Origin: Euphorbia lathyris
Lineage: Eukaryota > Streptophyta > Magnoliopsida > Malpighiales > Euphorbiaceae
DNA length: 64,000 nucleotides
Assembly (NCBI RefSeq): GCF_963576675.1
Contig: NC_088913.1
Location: 25,003,001 to 25,067,000 of the forward strand
Direction of reading: 5' to 3'
A program made the position numbers and the translations under genes. The notes beneath the pieces are model-generated. The model was not told the origin of the DNA. It worked only from the letters and a program-made list of their open reading frames with translations, and did no database searches. Every line of letters begins with the position of its first letter. The first letter of the stretch is position 1. Below, piece after piece: positions 11,641 through 22,939 of the stretch.

Positions 11641-12589
11641 GGTACCTTTAATTCATTACCATAATATTATGTTCAGATATATGCAGTTGTTATCAGTGAT
11701 ATAGAGCAAATTTCTAATAGTAAAGCATTTATGTTTTGTAGTGGATAAACAAGTGTGGATTGACTTACAACCATTCGGATTTGGATCATCTCCGCACAGA
11801 ATTGGCAGATCATGTGCTTTACTTGAAGTGATTGTGTATGTAATCCTGTTTTCGTACAATATGATAATCAGTTTGTGGTACACTGTTGCTGTGCATATTT
11901 TGGGTCTTTTTTTTGCTATACAATAATATCCCACTGGTTATGTGTATATATTGTGCACAACTAGTGTACATGTTATGTAAATAATGGATAGTTAAGTTAT
12001 ATATATATATGAAGTTTATAGCTTGGTTGTAATTGGAGTATTAGTATCATGTAATTTCAATTGCAGTATGTACAGGTGCATTAAAGGGTTACAGGTTATA
12101 CGACACAGTTGGGATAAAAAATCTGGCGTCTAATGCATTAATGAATGAGCGCAAAATTAAAAAAATTGTCATATTATGACGCGTGACACGATACCAGGTT
12201 AATGAAATATTGTCATGACTAAAACGCTAAGATGACATTAATAAAAAATAGGACTGTCGTCTTACAATTAACGTAGTCAAATTTCATTGACTTTTATGAC
12301 ATTTAATTAAATGAAAAATGTCATGTGAAATCCACGCACAAGACAAAAAAATTAAAGGCAACGTCAACTGAAACATCTTTGAACGGCAGCAACAAAGAGG
12401 AAAACTATCGTCGTAACTTATCTACAATGATACAAACAATAATAAAAAATGTCGTATGACAAGAAAAAGGTCTATGGTTTTACATACTACAATGACGGTT
12501 TATATAAAGAAGCTGTCATTAGAAATTATCCAATACTACAGTTTTGACAAAGTCGAACGTCGTTGTAACATGAAAAAGATGACAGACGC

Positions 12590-12732
12590 TTAGGAAGCAC
12601 GTGTCGTTTGTCGCGTCGAAAGATGACAGAACTCGACCGTCGTCTGATGCCTTATCAGACGGCAGTGAGCCCTGTGACAGATTTATATCGTGAGGGACGA
12701 CGGCGTCGTCTGAAGAGGGTTTTGGCGTAGTG
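12590..12732. repeat. right terminal and subterminal region of the CACTA element
   Basis: It contains the terminal GGTTTTGGCGTAGTG and the block 'gtgagccctgtgacagatttatatcg', nearly identical to 34690-34730. The three bases after the end are CAA, but a matching target duplication cannot be sought because the left end is missing. Confidence 0.75.
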
Positions 12733-13299
12733 CAAATTCAATTATCAAGACAAAATAATTATTTTTGAAGTTGTAGTTATTTTTTGTGTTTGCAAAAACA
12801 TTCAAACTACGGGTATTTATTTATAAAAATATCTAAACCACAGGTACCTATTTGTAAAAACACGCAAACCACAACAATTTATTTGAAATTAACTCTTATT
12901 GACTAAATTACCCTCGGCTACGTCAGCATATAGACGACGTCATCATCCATTTTCACGTTTTTGAAAAACGGAGCATACCACATGTATTTATTTGCTCGAA
13001 ATCAAACCACATGTATTTATATTTGAAACTAACCCTATTTTTTAACATAAAAAATTATTTAGTTATCTACTATTGATCTATTTCTATGACAACATTTATG
13101 ATGAAAATAAATTATATATAAAGTAATGGTTTGCGGGAGGATGATGAAAACTTTTAAAGTTACTTCCAATGGATTTTTTTTGTATGAAAAGTTGCCAAAG
13201 ATAGGGATAAATTAGAAAATAAAATATTATATTTTAATATGATTTGTTAATTTTGGGCAATACAACCTTTATTGGAGATGCTCTTTATTTATTTATTTT
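12733..13299. other. AT-rich non-coding interval
   Basis: No gene is seen. Short repeats such as ACCACATGTATTTAT and ACTACGGGTATTTAT recur in opposite orientations at the two ends (about 12800 and 13000), so a small degenerate inverted-repeat element is possible. Confidence 0.4.
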
Positions 13300-13830
13300 T
13301 GAGAAATGCTTATAATTTCATTAGATAAAACATGAAGAAGTATAATAAGTAAAATGTAAGGAATAAAACCTCACATGATTACAGGCTAAAACAAATACAA
13401 TATCCACGAAAGGATGAAAATGACTAAAAAGAGCCTATAAAAGGCACAAAAAACACAAAACAACAATATATTTCTCGTTAATCCAAGTCTGTAGAAAGCC
13501 ATCTGCAATCCAAACGTCATCCTTTAGACTATTCTGAATATTCGGATCTAAATCCTTTTTTTTTTTTTTTGCAATCACGTAGATTTATTGATCTACGGGC
13601 AAGATAAACAATTTTCGTTCTTGCTAAATCCGAAAGAAGCATAAACGACAGAATAATATAGAGCAGATACAATCAGACAGATAAAGAGTTCTGATGAAAT
13701 ATATAAGCACAACCTAAAAAGGTAATAAAAAAAATATAGAAACCTAACCCGGTGTAAGGAGAAAGAAGGAAGATCATTTCGTCCTCCTTAAAACCTTTCA
13801 TTTTCGAGCAATAAATTACAATGTAATAAA
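13300..13830 (-). repeat. repeat family R1, copy 1 (minus)
   Basis: This resembles 20090-20650, and in reverse complement 21325-21850. Shared marks are 'ggaataaaacctcacat', 'attctgaa' followed by 'atctaa', and a 'cacgtagat...gatctacgg' hairpin. The left end resembles the A-rich 3' end of a retroposon. The class (LINE 3' end or SINE) is not settled. Confidence 0.5.
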
Positions 13831-13840
13831 TTGTAGTTAT

Positions 13841-14329
13841 TTGCTTCTTTTCTTGTATACTGATGGTTCCTGCCTCAGTAATGGTAAGATTGCTGCCGGA
13901 GGTATTCTTAGGGATGCGGGAGGCGCCTGGCTTTCTGGGTTTACCCAGAATTTGGGTTTGAGTTCTTCCTTCTCTGCGGAGCTCTGGGGCATTCTCTCTG
14001 GGATCCAGCTGGCGATTAGGCTGGGTGTTAAGAGGCTTTCTGTGGAGTCAGATAACTTGGAGGCCATCAATATGATTTTGGGTAGTCATGCCATGGGTCT
14101 TCATAGCCGCAACCTTATTAAAGTTATTAAGAGGCTTAACCCCTCATTTCATATCCTTGAGTTCAGCCACATTTTCCGGGAGCAGAACCGTGTTGCAGAT
14201 CACTTGGCGGCGGCAGGCCATGAGGGGGTGTTAGGTGTTTCTACCCTTACCGTTCCCCCTATCGCTCTTTCTCCTCTTCTTTTAAAGGATAGAATTGGGG
14301 TTAGCTTTCCTAGGCTAATCCCGGTGTAG
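13841..14329 (+). pseudogene. LINE RNase H domain, 5'-truncated
   Basis: The frame has no ATG start and opens inside an RNase H fold. It shows YTDGSCLSNGKIAAGG, AELWGILSGIQLA, VESDNLEAI and NRVADHLAA, which carry the four acidic catalytic residues (D, E, D, D). This is the C-terminal RNase H (RVT_3 type) of plant L1-like LINEs. A short 3' UTR with 'tttctaccaaaaaa' follows. The reverse transcriptase and endonuclease are absent, consistent with 5' truncation during insertion. Confidence 0.8.
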
Positions 14330-14492
14330 TTGCTTGTTTTGCTTTGCTTTCCTTTCATTTTCTACCAAAAAACATACACACATTTACCATTTGACCCTTT
14401 AATTATTGTGGTTTTTATTCCTGCTCACATTTCTTTCTTGTGGTTACAATACAACATTGCCACGATTGAGGGTAAGGACCTCACAAGTTGAT

Positions 14493-14950
14493 GGGTAAAA
14501 TACATTAATAGCCACTGAACTTTATTTATTTTCATAATATAACGATTAATATAATATAAAAGTTACTAGTTTTACACTTTATTACATTTCCAGCCAATAA
14601 ACTTTAACTAATTCGAAATGCGACTTCAAAATAAAAATATTAAGAAATTAAAGTTGTTCAGAACGACATACCACAAAATCAAATCTTTTATTTTCCAAAA
14701 TCACTATTTCTTAGAGCTTTCTCTCTTTAAAAAGTTCAAACATCTACATGACCTCAATCAAGAATTTTCAAGAATTAAAATTGCTTAAAATATTATTAAT
14801 TTTTAAAATTTTTATTTTGAGACCGTCAACAATCATTTTGAGGCATTGAGTAGCCATATATATAACAAATTATAAAGTTCAGTGATTTTTATGTTATATT
14901 TTAAAGTTTAGTGGCCATACTGAAAATTGATAAAGTTCCGTGTCTGTGGA
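14493..14950. repeat. MITE-like sequence, related to the next ones, right end unclear
   Basis: It starts GGGTAAAATACATTAATAGC and contains 'gccactgaacttta' and, near its right side, the inverse 'taaagtttagtggcca'. This matches the style of the element at 15535. A clean right terminus and target duplication are not visible. Confidence 0.4.
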
Positions 14951-14959
14951 TATAATTTA

Positions 14960-15461
14960 GGATTAATTACAAAAAAACTACCTTGTGGTTTGGCCGATTT
15001 GCGATGTGGTACTTGTGGTATTTTTTTTTCAAACGCAACCCTATGTTTGTAAAATTTTACATTTGAGTTCACTTTATCAGAATTTGATCGATAACGACTT
15101 TGAAATGAAAATTTTGAAGAGTTAAGTGATATTTTAATCAACTTGAATTCTTCAGCTTTTTAGGTTTGAGGTCATTTAGGTGGTGTTTTTTGTGAGAGTG
15201 AAAGATAATGTTTAGAGAGAGAAAACTTCAAAAATGATGACTTTGAAAAATTAAGAATATGGTTCCATACTAAATATGATACCAACAAGTTTAATTCTTG
15301 AAAATTTTCATTTTGAGGTCCTTATTGACCAAATTTGACAGAGTAAAAAAACCGGATATAATTTTGCAACTATAGGGTATTTGCCAAAAAAAAAATATCA
15401 CATGTAACACATTACAAATTGGGGAAACCACATCATACTTTTTTTTTTATATAATTAACCC
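14960..15461. mobile_element. MULE-type MITE with 9-bp target duplication
   Basis: Ends are GGATTAATTAC on the left and the reverse complement of GGGTTAATTAT on the right. The flanks are identical 9-bp copies TATAATTTA at 14951-14959 and 15462-15470. A 9-bp duplication is the mark of Mutator-like elements. No coding capacity. Confidence 0.85.
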
Positions 15462-15534
15462 TATAATTTACTCAAAGTTTGAGACATTAATTAATAATCC
15501 TAAATTTCAAAATATCATGGTGTCATTAATTATT

Positions 15535-16531
15535 GGGTAAATTACACCTATGGCTACTGAACTTTATCCATTTTAACATTACGGCCATTGAACTTCAATT
15601 TTTAGTGGTATGACAATTGAACTTTACACTTTTTAATATCGGTAGTCACTCAATTTTAACTAACTCCTCAAAATAACCGTTAACGACCTCAAAATATTCA
15701 AGAATTAAAGTTGTTCAGAACGACATTTATTATGAAACCACATTTTTTATTTTTCAAACTCAAATTTTTTCGAGCTTTCTCTCTCTAAAAAAATTCACTC
15801 TCTCTCTTAACTAAACAACATCTAAATTACCTCAAAACGAAAATTTAAAAAAATTAAAGTTACTTAGAATATTATTAAGGGTAAATTTCAAATAAAACCC
15901 CTGTGGTTTCACTAATTTTCAGATAAAGGACTGTGGTTTACTTTTTGTCAAAACGAGGATTGAGGTTTTCAACTTTAACAAAATAAGGACTTTTTCGATT
16001 GATACTATTAAAATCACCCTTTACGACTTCAAAAATGACATATTTTAAGAAATACTAATATTCTAAACAACTTTAATTCTTAAACTTTTTTATTTTGAGA
16101 TTATTTAGATGAAGTTTGGTAAAGAGAGAGAAAGTTAATGTTTAGAGAGAGAAAATTCCAAAAAATATGATTTTCGAAAATCGAAAATGTAGTTCCATAG
16201 AAAATATGACATTGAACAACTTTAATTCTTAAAAAATTTCATTTTCAGGTCGTTAAAGATGGTTTTAATAGCATTAATACAAGTGAGAAACCTCAATCCT
16301 CGTTTTGACAAAAAGTAAATCACAGTCCTTTATCTGAAAATTAGTGAAACCACAAGGGTTTTATTTGAAATTTATCCTATTATTAACTCATCGAAGTTTT
16401 TATTTTGAGAACGTCAACCGTCATTTTGAGGCGTCAAGCGGCTTATAAAATGTAAAATTGAGTGACTATAGAGTTAAGAATTGAACTTCAGTAGGCACAA
16501 TATTAAAATGGGTAAAGTTTGTAATTTACCC
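15535..16531. mobile_element. MULE-type MITE interrupted by a second MITE
   Basis: The left end is GGGTAAATTACACC and the right end CTTTGTAATTTACCC or close to it. Flanks TTAATTATT (15526-15534) and TTAATTTAT (16532-16540) match at all but one or two positions. The element is split by the MITE at 15879-16377; the outer part is about 500 bp. The right end lies 136 bp before the RLP start codon. Confidence 0.75.
15879..16377. mobile_element. nested MULE-type MITE, long terminal inverted repeats
   Basis: The termini GGGTAAATTTCAAATAAAAC form inverted repeats of about 100 bp. The flanking 9-bp duplications are TATTATTAA at 15870-15878 and 16378-16386. A second copy of the same family is at 28507-29006. 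Non-coding. Confidence 0.9.
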
Positions 16532-16540
16532 TTAATTTAT

Positions 16541-16667
16541 TAGTAATCCGGACTTTAATCTGGACTTTATTACATCTTCTAGATGCGAGCAGTATAATTT
16601 CTTTCCTTCATGTGTGCTTATAATTTATACAGACAAATTCATTATCTTATCTGTAATTCCCTTCGTT
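16541..16667 (+). promoter_or_regulatory. short upstream region of the RLP gene
   Basis: Only about 127 bp separate the MITE target duplication from the ATG. TATA-like words lie at 16591 (AGTATAATTT) and 16618 (TTATAATTTATA), but none is a strong box. Any longer promoter must be made of MITE sequence. Confidence 0.35.
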
Positions 16668-19505
16668 ATGTGGATACATTCCCTCTTTCTTCTTTCTTCG
16701 TTCATCTATTCCTCTTCTTCTGCGCAACAGCTTTTGTGCCATGATCAAGAGAGCTCATCCTTGTTGCAGTTTAAGGATAGCATCGTTATTACAGACATGG
16801 ATGGCTGTCTTCCTTCTACCTTAATTTCCTCCTGGAATCATGGAGCAAAGAGTAAAGATTGTTGTTCCTGGGGTGGTGTCGAATGCGATCAGGACACAGG
16901 TCATGTGATTGGGCTTCATCTTTCAAGCAGTTGCCTTTATGGATCTATCAACTCTACCAACACCCTGTTTCGCCTTGTTCATCTTACAACTCTTAATCTT
17001 GCCTTCAATTATTTCAATTTTTCAGGAATTCCTACTGAGATTCGGAATTTTTCACGTTTGACATATCTAAACCTCTCATCTTCTGAATTTTCTGGTCAAA
17101 TTCCATCGGAAATCTTGGGGCTTTCCGAGCTGGTCTTGCTTGATCTCTCAGACAACCCATTGAAGCTGCAAAATCCTAGCCTTAAAGATGTGGGAGAAAA
17201 GTTAACCAATTTGGTTAAACTTAATCTAAATGGTGTCAACATTTCATCCACTGTACCTCAAAGCTTCACCAATTTATCTTCTTTGTCAACTCTAGGTCTA
17301 AGAGACTGCAATTTGCAGGGAGAATTTCCCACTGGAATCTTCCAATTGCCTAACCTTAGTTCTTTGGTCTTGCGGCATAACCCTGAGCTCACCGGATATT
17401 TACCAGAATTTCAGTTCTACCGCCCAATTGAACTACTGAGGCTTGAGAACACAAGCTTTTCTGGTCAGCTACCAAAATCAATCGGTAACCTTAAATTGCT
17501 CAATAATTTTGTTGCGAAGGGATGCAATTTTTCAGGGCCATTACCACCTTCTATTGGTAGCCTTGACAGGCTGAAATTCTTGGACCTTTCTCGTAACAAA
17601 TTCTCAGGGATCATACCTTCTTCCATAGCCAATCTCCATAAACTCACTTATCTGTCACTTTCTTTCAATAATTTCAGTCCTGGGACATTGTATTGGGTTG
17701 GGAACTTAACGGAACTCAACTATCTGAGCTTGATGAAGACCAATTTATATGGGGAAATCCCATCTTGGTTAGGTAATTTTACCCAATTAACGTCGATTGA
17801 ACTTGGTTCTAATTCACTTAATGGTTCCATTCCAGAGTCCCTTTTTGGGATTCCAAATCTTCAAGTTCTTGTGCTGTTTTCCAACCACTTGATTGGATCG
17901 TTGAATTCTGATTTGTTTCTTAAAAAAACAAGCCTTTCTGTTCTCCAATTATCGGATAACAATTTGTCTTTGATGTATAATTATGATCCCAGTCTCAATG
18001 TTACTGACCTTCCCAAATTTGAAAACTTAGGATTGAGTTCATGCAATTTAAGTGAGTTCCCATTTTTCTTGCGTGGACAGAACGAATTGGAGATTTTGGA
18101 TCTTTCTCACAACAAAATTGCAGGATATGTACCTCAATGGGTATCAGACTTGGCTACTGATAACCTTAAGATTTTGAATTTGGATTCAAATTTGCTCACA
18201 GGTTTCGAGCAATCCTCCATTGTTCTTCCATGGACTAATTTGCTTGTCTTGAATCTCACAGCCAACAAGTTCCAAGGATCCCTTCCAATTCCCCTGCCTT
18301 CCATCTTCGTCTACATAGCATCAAACAACAATTTCAGTAGAGAAATCCCAGAAGCATTTTGCAACTTGACTTCTATTTTAACTCTTGATTTGTCAAATAA
18401 CAAGTTGAGTGGCACACTTCCACAATGCTTCGGATCATTGGCTAATTTTGTTTCAGCTCTGGATTTACGAAGCAACAACTTATCCGGCGAAATTCCTGAC
18501 GGATTTGTGAGTGCTTGTGCACTGAGAATGATGGATTTGAGTGGAAACGAACTAGAGGGGACGATACCAAGGTCATTAGCCAACTGTTCCAAGCTAGAGT
18601 CACTCCATCTGGGAGAAAATCAGATGACTGATTTCTTCCCTCATTGGTTAGGTGTTCTTCCAGATCTAAAAGTGCTGATTCTGAGATCTAATAGCTTATT
18701 TGGTGAAATGGGGAAACAAGAAACCATCTTTCAGTTTCCAAAGTTGCAGATTCTTGATCTTTCTTACAACGATTTGACAGGGAAGTTGCCATCAGAGTAC
18801 TTCAACAATTGGATCGCCATGAAAAGTGTCGATCATAACACTACCTTGAAGTATATGCAAGCTGATATAAGTTTCCAAGCACTTGGCCTTTCATGGTCGA
18901 ACCATTTTAGCTACGCCATAACAATAATAAACAAAGGAAGCCGGTTATCATACGAGAGAATCCAGGAGATATTTAGTGCAATTAACTTGTCAGGAAACAA
19001 GTTTGAAGGAGAAATTCCGGAAGTGATTGGAAGCCTTACACAACTTCAATTACTCAATCTTTCCAACAACATTCTCACAGGTCATATTCCTTCATCCTTG
19101 GGGAATTTGAAAAATCTCGAAGCTTTGGATCTTTCCCTAAATAAACTGTCAGGAGAAATCCCGATTCAACTCGGGCAGCTTAACTTCCTTTCGTCCTTCA
19201 ATGTCTCCGACAATAACCTCAGGGGACTAATACCAAAGGGAAACCAATTCAACACTTTTGAAAATGATTCATTTTCAGGGAATTCAGGGCTTTGTGGAAA
19301 TCCTTTATCAAAAAGATGTGAATCTAGACCATTACAACCTCAAAGCACAAATGAAGATTCTCATAATGAATTTGAATTTGGTTGGAAGGCTGTGATTATA
19401 GGATATGCTTGTGGATTTGTGATAAGTGTAGTTATTGGGTGGAGAATAAACACTAAAAAGTATCAACAATGGCATACCAAGTTTTTTGGACGGTGTCTGA
19501 AATGA
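16668..19505 (+). CDS. leucine-rich-repeat receptor-like protein (RLP), single exon
   Basis: The predicted product is 945 aa. An open frame reaches further upstream, but the first in-frame ATG is at 16668, and starting there puts a hydrophobic signal peptide (about residues 1-20) at the N-terminus. An LRRNT-type cap follows, with CHDQE (residue 24) and CCSWGGVECD. Next come about 25-30 LRRs of the LxxLxLSxNxLSGxIP plant type, an island region (about 740-780) ending with YERIQEIFSAINLSGN, four last LRRs, the GNSGLCGNPLSKRC cap, an acidic stretch, one membrane helix with a GxxxG motif (GYACG), and a short basic tail. There is no kinase domain. Such proteins (Cf-9/RLP class) sit in the plasma membrane, sense apoplastic ligands and signal through SOBIR1-type co-receptors. 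The frame is intact. The specific ligand cannot be told. Confidence 0.95.
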   Translation: MWIHSLFLLSSFIYSSSSAQQLLCHDQESSSLLQFKDSIVITDMDGCLPSTLISSWNHGAKSKDCCSWGGVECDQDTGHVIGLHLSSSCLYGSINSTNTLFRLVHLTTLNLAFNYFNFSGIPTEIRNFSRLTYLNLSSSEFSGQIPSEILGLSELVLLDLSDNPLKLQNPSLKDVGEKLTNLVKLNLNGVNISSTVPQSFTNLSSLSTLGLRDCNLQGEFPTGIFQLPNLSSLVLRHNPELTGYLPEFQFYRPIELLRLENTSFSGQLPKSIGNLKLLNNFVAKGCNFSGPLPPSIGSLDRLKFLDLSRNKFSGIIPSSIANLHKLTYLSLSFNNFSPGTLYWVGNLTELNYLSLMKTNLYGEIPSWLGNFTQLTSIELGSNSLNGSIPESLFGIPNLQVLVLFSNHLIGSLNSDLFLKKTSLSVLQLSDNNLSLMYNYDPSLNVTDLPKFENLGLSSCNLSEFPFFLRGQNELEILDLSHNKIAGYVPQWVSDLATDNLKILNLDSNLLTGFEQSSIVLPWTNLLVLNLTANKFQGSLPIPLPSIFVYIASNNNFSREIPEAFCNLTSILTLDLSNNKLSGTLPQCFGSLANFVSALDLRSNNLSGEIPDGFVSACALRMMDLSGNELEGTIPRSLANCSKLESLHLGENQMTDFFPHWLGVLPDLKVLILRSNSLFGEMGKQETIFQFPKLQILDLSYNDLTGKLPSEYFNNWIAMKSVDHNTTLKYMQADISFQALGLSWSNHFSYAITIINKGSRLSYERIQEIFSAINLSGNKFEGEIPEVIGSLTQLQLLNLSNNILTGHIPSSLGNLKNLEALDLSLNKLSGEIPIQLGQLNFLSSFNVSDNNLRGLIPKGNQFNTFENDSFSGNSGLCGNPLSKRCESRPLQPQSTNEDSHNEFEFGWKAVIIGYACGFVISVVIGWRINTKKYQQWHTKFFGRCLK

Positions 19506-20089
19506 GATCGATCATATGTGTCAAATATAGTTTGTATATCTTAAATAATAATCTCTCTTTGCTTTCTTTGGTTTTGAGCTATCTGAATGAAAATATTATA
19601 TTTTTGGCATCCACTAATTGAACTTAAAATTCAATCGGATAGTTAAGGCTCAATTGTAAATCTTATGTTAACCTGATAAACTTATCTTCCCCTCTTCGTA
19701 TTGATAAATCTGAATCAGTCTGTCCAGCTATGATAAACAGATAAATATTGTAAAAAGCCTTGAAAATCAACAAACTTCTACGGGCAAGAATAAATAGCTA
19801 ATAATCAGATCAATGTGAACCAAGCAGGAGCTTTACGTTGATATCAGGGGATGAGTGGACCAAAACTTGACAATTCTTCATTTGTTTCTATCAATCTTTA
19901 TTAATTATTAATATATATATTTGACTTAGTCGTATATAAATTAAGTCTTGACTTGACTTGATGCTGTGGCTGTGATTAAGTCACGAGTCTTCCTCTATAA
20001 ACAAAACCCAAACTTTCTTTTATGGCTTAATACATCATCTGCACCCTGAACTTTTTCAAAAAAAACTTGATTGACTCCTTGAACCTTTT
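19506..20089 (+). other. 3' flank of the RLP gene, duplicated at 29007-29530
   Basis: Non-coding. The stretches 'ctctctttgctttctttggtttt' and 'cctctataaacaaaacccaa' and the order of blocks recur downstream of the RLP pseudogene. The gene duplication therefore included at least 500 bp of 3' flank. Confidence 0.7.
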
Positions 20090-20650
20090 TTTTTATAATA
20101 ATACTAATATTTCATTAAGTAGTAAAATTGCAAGTACAAGATGAGATCAGTAAGGCATAAAACCTCACATACATATAGGCTAAGCCTAATACATAGTCCA
20201 CTAGGGCAAGAAAATGACTATTAAAAACAAAAAAGGTCATCATAGGCAAATCGAACATTAAACAACAGTTGAAACATATATTTATCATAGCTCCAAATGC
20301 GCCTTAAAGCAACTGTAGATCAATCTTTAACATTTGAACCATTCTGAACCTTCGCATCTAAGTCATTTTTTATGCATCCACGTAGATCCAGTGATCTACG
20401 GATAAGATCTACCGTTTCTGCCAATGCTACAACAGAAAAAGTTACAAAAATAAAGATTGTAGCCACCATATGCACTTCCAACAGATCTAGAGATCTATAA
20501 GATATAGGATCCAACTAACAAGACCAACACAAACAAAAGGAAAAACAACTACAAAAACGAAAAACAAAAAAAAAAAAAAAAAACGGTGGGAGGAGGAAGA
20601 AGGAAGACAAGCTTCCTTCTTCCTCCTCAACTAGACTGCAGTAAAGAGGA
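20090..20650 (-). repeat. repeat family R1, copy 2 (minus), with 17-bp hairpin
   Basis: Same family as 13300-13830. An inverted repeat GAGGAGGAAGAAGGAAG (20590-20606) is followed 5 bp later by its complement (20612-20628). The short reverse-strand frame in it has no recognisable product. Confidence 0.55.
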
Positions 20651-21324
20651 AGAAGCTAACGGAAGATTGAGGTATGCAGTTCTAATATTATAATATTAGA
20701 TAAGACAAGTTTTATAGTTGAGCAAGTAATAACTTCATTTTTAATCTATTTTTTAATTATGTAATAACATTCTAAGATACCTGAAATACATATTCCGTAT
20801 TTAACTTACTTTATAGGAACCGAGTGATCAATTGATTGCATTTTATGCAAGTTCGGGAGATTATAGAATGACTAATATAACATTATTCCTTACTAGCCGA
20901 AAACCCGTACGATGCACGAGATATGAAACTTTTATATAATTTAGATAAATAAATAAATTGACATATTTACTTTTAAGCAATTTTATATCATGCTATGAAT
21001 TTTTTTTATATTATGTATATTTGAAATTAATATATATTTTTAATTGATAATTCAAATTAAATTAAATTAATTTTGAAAATAATTGATTAATTTTTTATAG
21101 AATTTTAATTTAATGTGAATGATTTATTTATTTTTATAAAATTCAATGATTTGTACTTTTTAGTAATTTTAATACATTTTCATGACTACTTCTCTCTCCC
21201 TGTCCAAAAAAATTCTCTAACTGCTCATTTCTCTTATCTGCAATTATCATCAATTCTTTACCAATTTCATCCATTAATCTTCTTATTGATTGAATTTTTC
21301 TTCTTTTTCAAGTTGTAGTCTTCT

Positions 21325-21850
21325 ATTTGAGGAGGAAGAAGGAAGATTGCCTTCCTTTTTCCTCATTGCTCCGTTCTGTTGTTTTATTTTTCTTCTTCTT
21401 TGTTCAATAAATTATAGTTGAATTGCATATATTTCACCAAATCTCTTATTCCGCTTGAATTGCATCTTTTGTTTGTTATCTTTTCATTAGTAAATTTTTT
21501 CTGTTTTAGCAAGAGCATAAGGTAGATCTTATACGTAGATCACTATATCTACGTGATTGCAAAAGAAATGACTTAGATCCGAAGATTCAGAAGAGTTTAA
21601 ATGCTGAAGATGAGATTACATGTGTTTTTCTACAAATTTGGGGTTTGAAGATGTATATATTTCATCTATTTTTTTGTTTTATCTGTACCTTTAATGGTTT
21701 ATTTTGCTCGTTGTAGTGTTTTTTACCTTTATGGATTTTGTAATAGGCATAACATGTACTTTTGTAAGGTTTTATTCATTGCTTTTCTTGTTGTAATTGA
21801 TGTTTTGTATCTATAAAATGATGTATACATTTTTATGAACGAAAACACAT
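21325..21850 (+). repeat. repeat family R1, copy 3 (plus), inside the Helitron
   Basis: It starts with the same GAGGAGGAAGAAGGAAG hairpin arm and carries 'gtagatcactatatctacgtg' and 'attcagaagag', the reverse of features in copies 1 and 2. It was either picked up by the Helitron or inserted in it. Confidence 0.55.
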
Positions 21851-22939
21851 TTTCATATTTTGGAATTCTTTGAAACAATAATAATAAAATATGAGATTAA
21901 TTAAGAAATATATTAATATAATGAAAAACCAAAAATTGAATTTTTTTTGGATCAACAAAATCAAAAATTGAATTAAACTACAATTAAAATTAAATATTAT
22001 ATCTACTATACAAAAGAATTACAATCTATGTTAAAATAGAAGCAACATCAATATATTATACTATAAACTATTACAATCAATACTTTTCTAATGTTGTACG
22101 TGAACAAACTTTATCAATTCAATATGTTACATATAAAAAAATAAAATTCATAAGAATTAGTTACAAATTTATCTTGATGATAATTATCTTGCTTGATGGA
22201 ATTTTATGATCACCAAATATTCGAATTCAATTATTCATTCTGCTACAATAACTCAATATATCCAATTGAATCAATTTAAGGTGATGATTATTCCTATTTT
22301 CATCTTGTAATATCTCATCAAGACATTCAATCAATTTGTTCTTCATTCTTTCACTGTATAGAATATCAATCACGTTCGCAGATATCACTTATTTGACTTC
22401 ATTAATATTTTTTAGTAGTTATATATTTTTGAATTTTATAAGCAAGAAAAACAAACAAAAGAATAGAAAACAAAAATGAATGGATAAAAAAAGATAGTTA
22501 GGAGAGAACTATCTTCCTCTCGTTTTTTTTTTTCAAAAATAAGAGAGAATGTCAAGATATAAGCATATAAAAAGGAGAATGGAAATATTTTTTGTCAATT
22601 AATTAAAAAAATATTTTTTCTTAATGAAGTATTAAGTCCACTCAGTATAAAAAAACGTTTTATAATTAATATGTGCAATTAATTCTATTAATTAGAATCA
22701 TTATGCTCAATATTTGAAAATTTGAAAATTTGAAGAGATTCAAATAATAATATTTTTTTAATTAATGTTTTCCAACAACTTGTCCTATGATCATGTTTCA
22801 TTTTCATCTGTTAAAAACTCTTGAAATACTAACAATTTTGTACAAACCATAATATAATAGTTAAAAACTAAATAAGTCAATGCTGCAAAAGCAATTATCT
22901 TAATATTCCATAATTAATGTATATTTTTAGGATTTTGAG

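Larger units (their letters stand above)
9107..12732 (+). mobile_element. CACTA (En/Spm) transposon, 3' portion with intact right terminus
   Basis: The right end reads GAGGGTTTTGGCGTAGTG and stops at 12732; its reverse complement starts CACTACGCCAAAACCCTC. Subterminal sequence (about 12060-12730) is full of TGTCAT/ATGACA and GTCGTCT motifs, typical transposase-binding repeats. The left terminus is not found and the start given is only a limit. The last 100 bp closely match the right end of the CACTA copy ending at 34776, so they are one family. The internal gene is listed separately. Confidence 0.8.

Noticed and set aside
16614..16667. Extension of the RLP gene to a GTG at 16614
   Set aside because: Plant genes start at ATG; the first in-frame ATG is at 16668 and gives a proper signal peptide.
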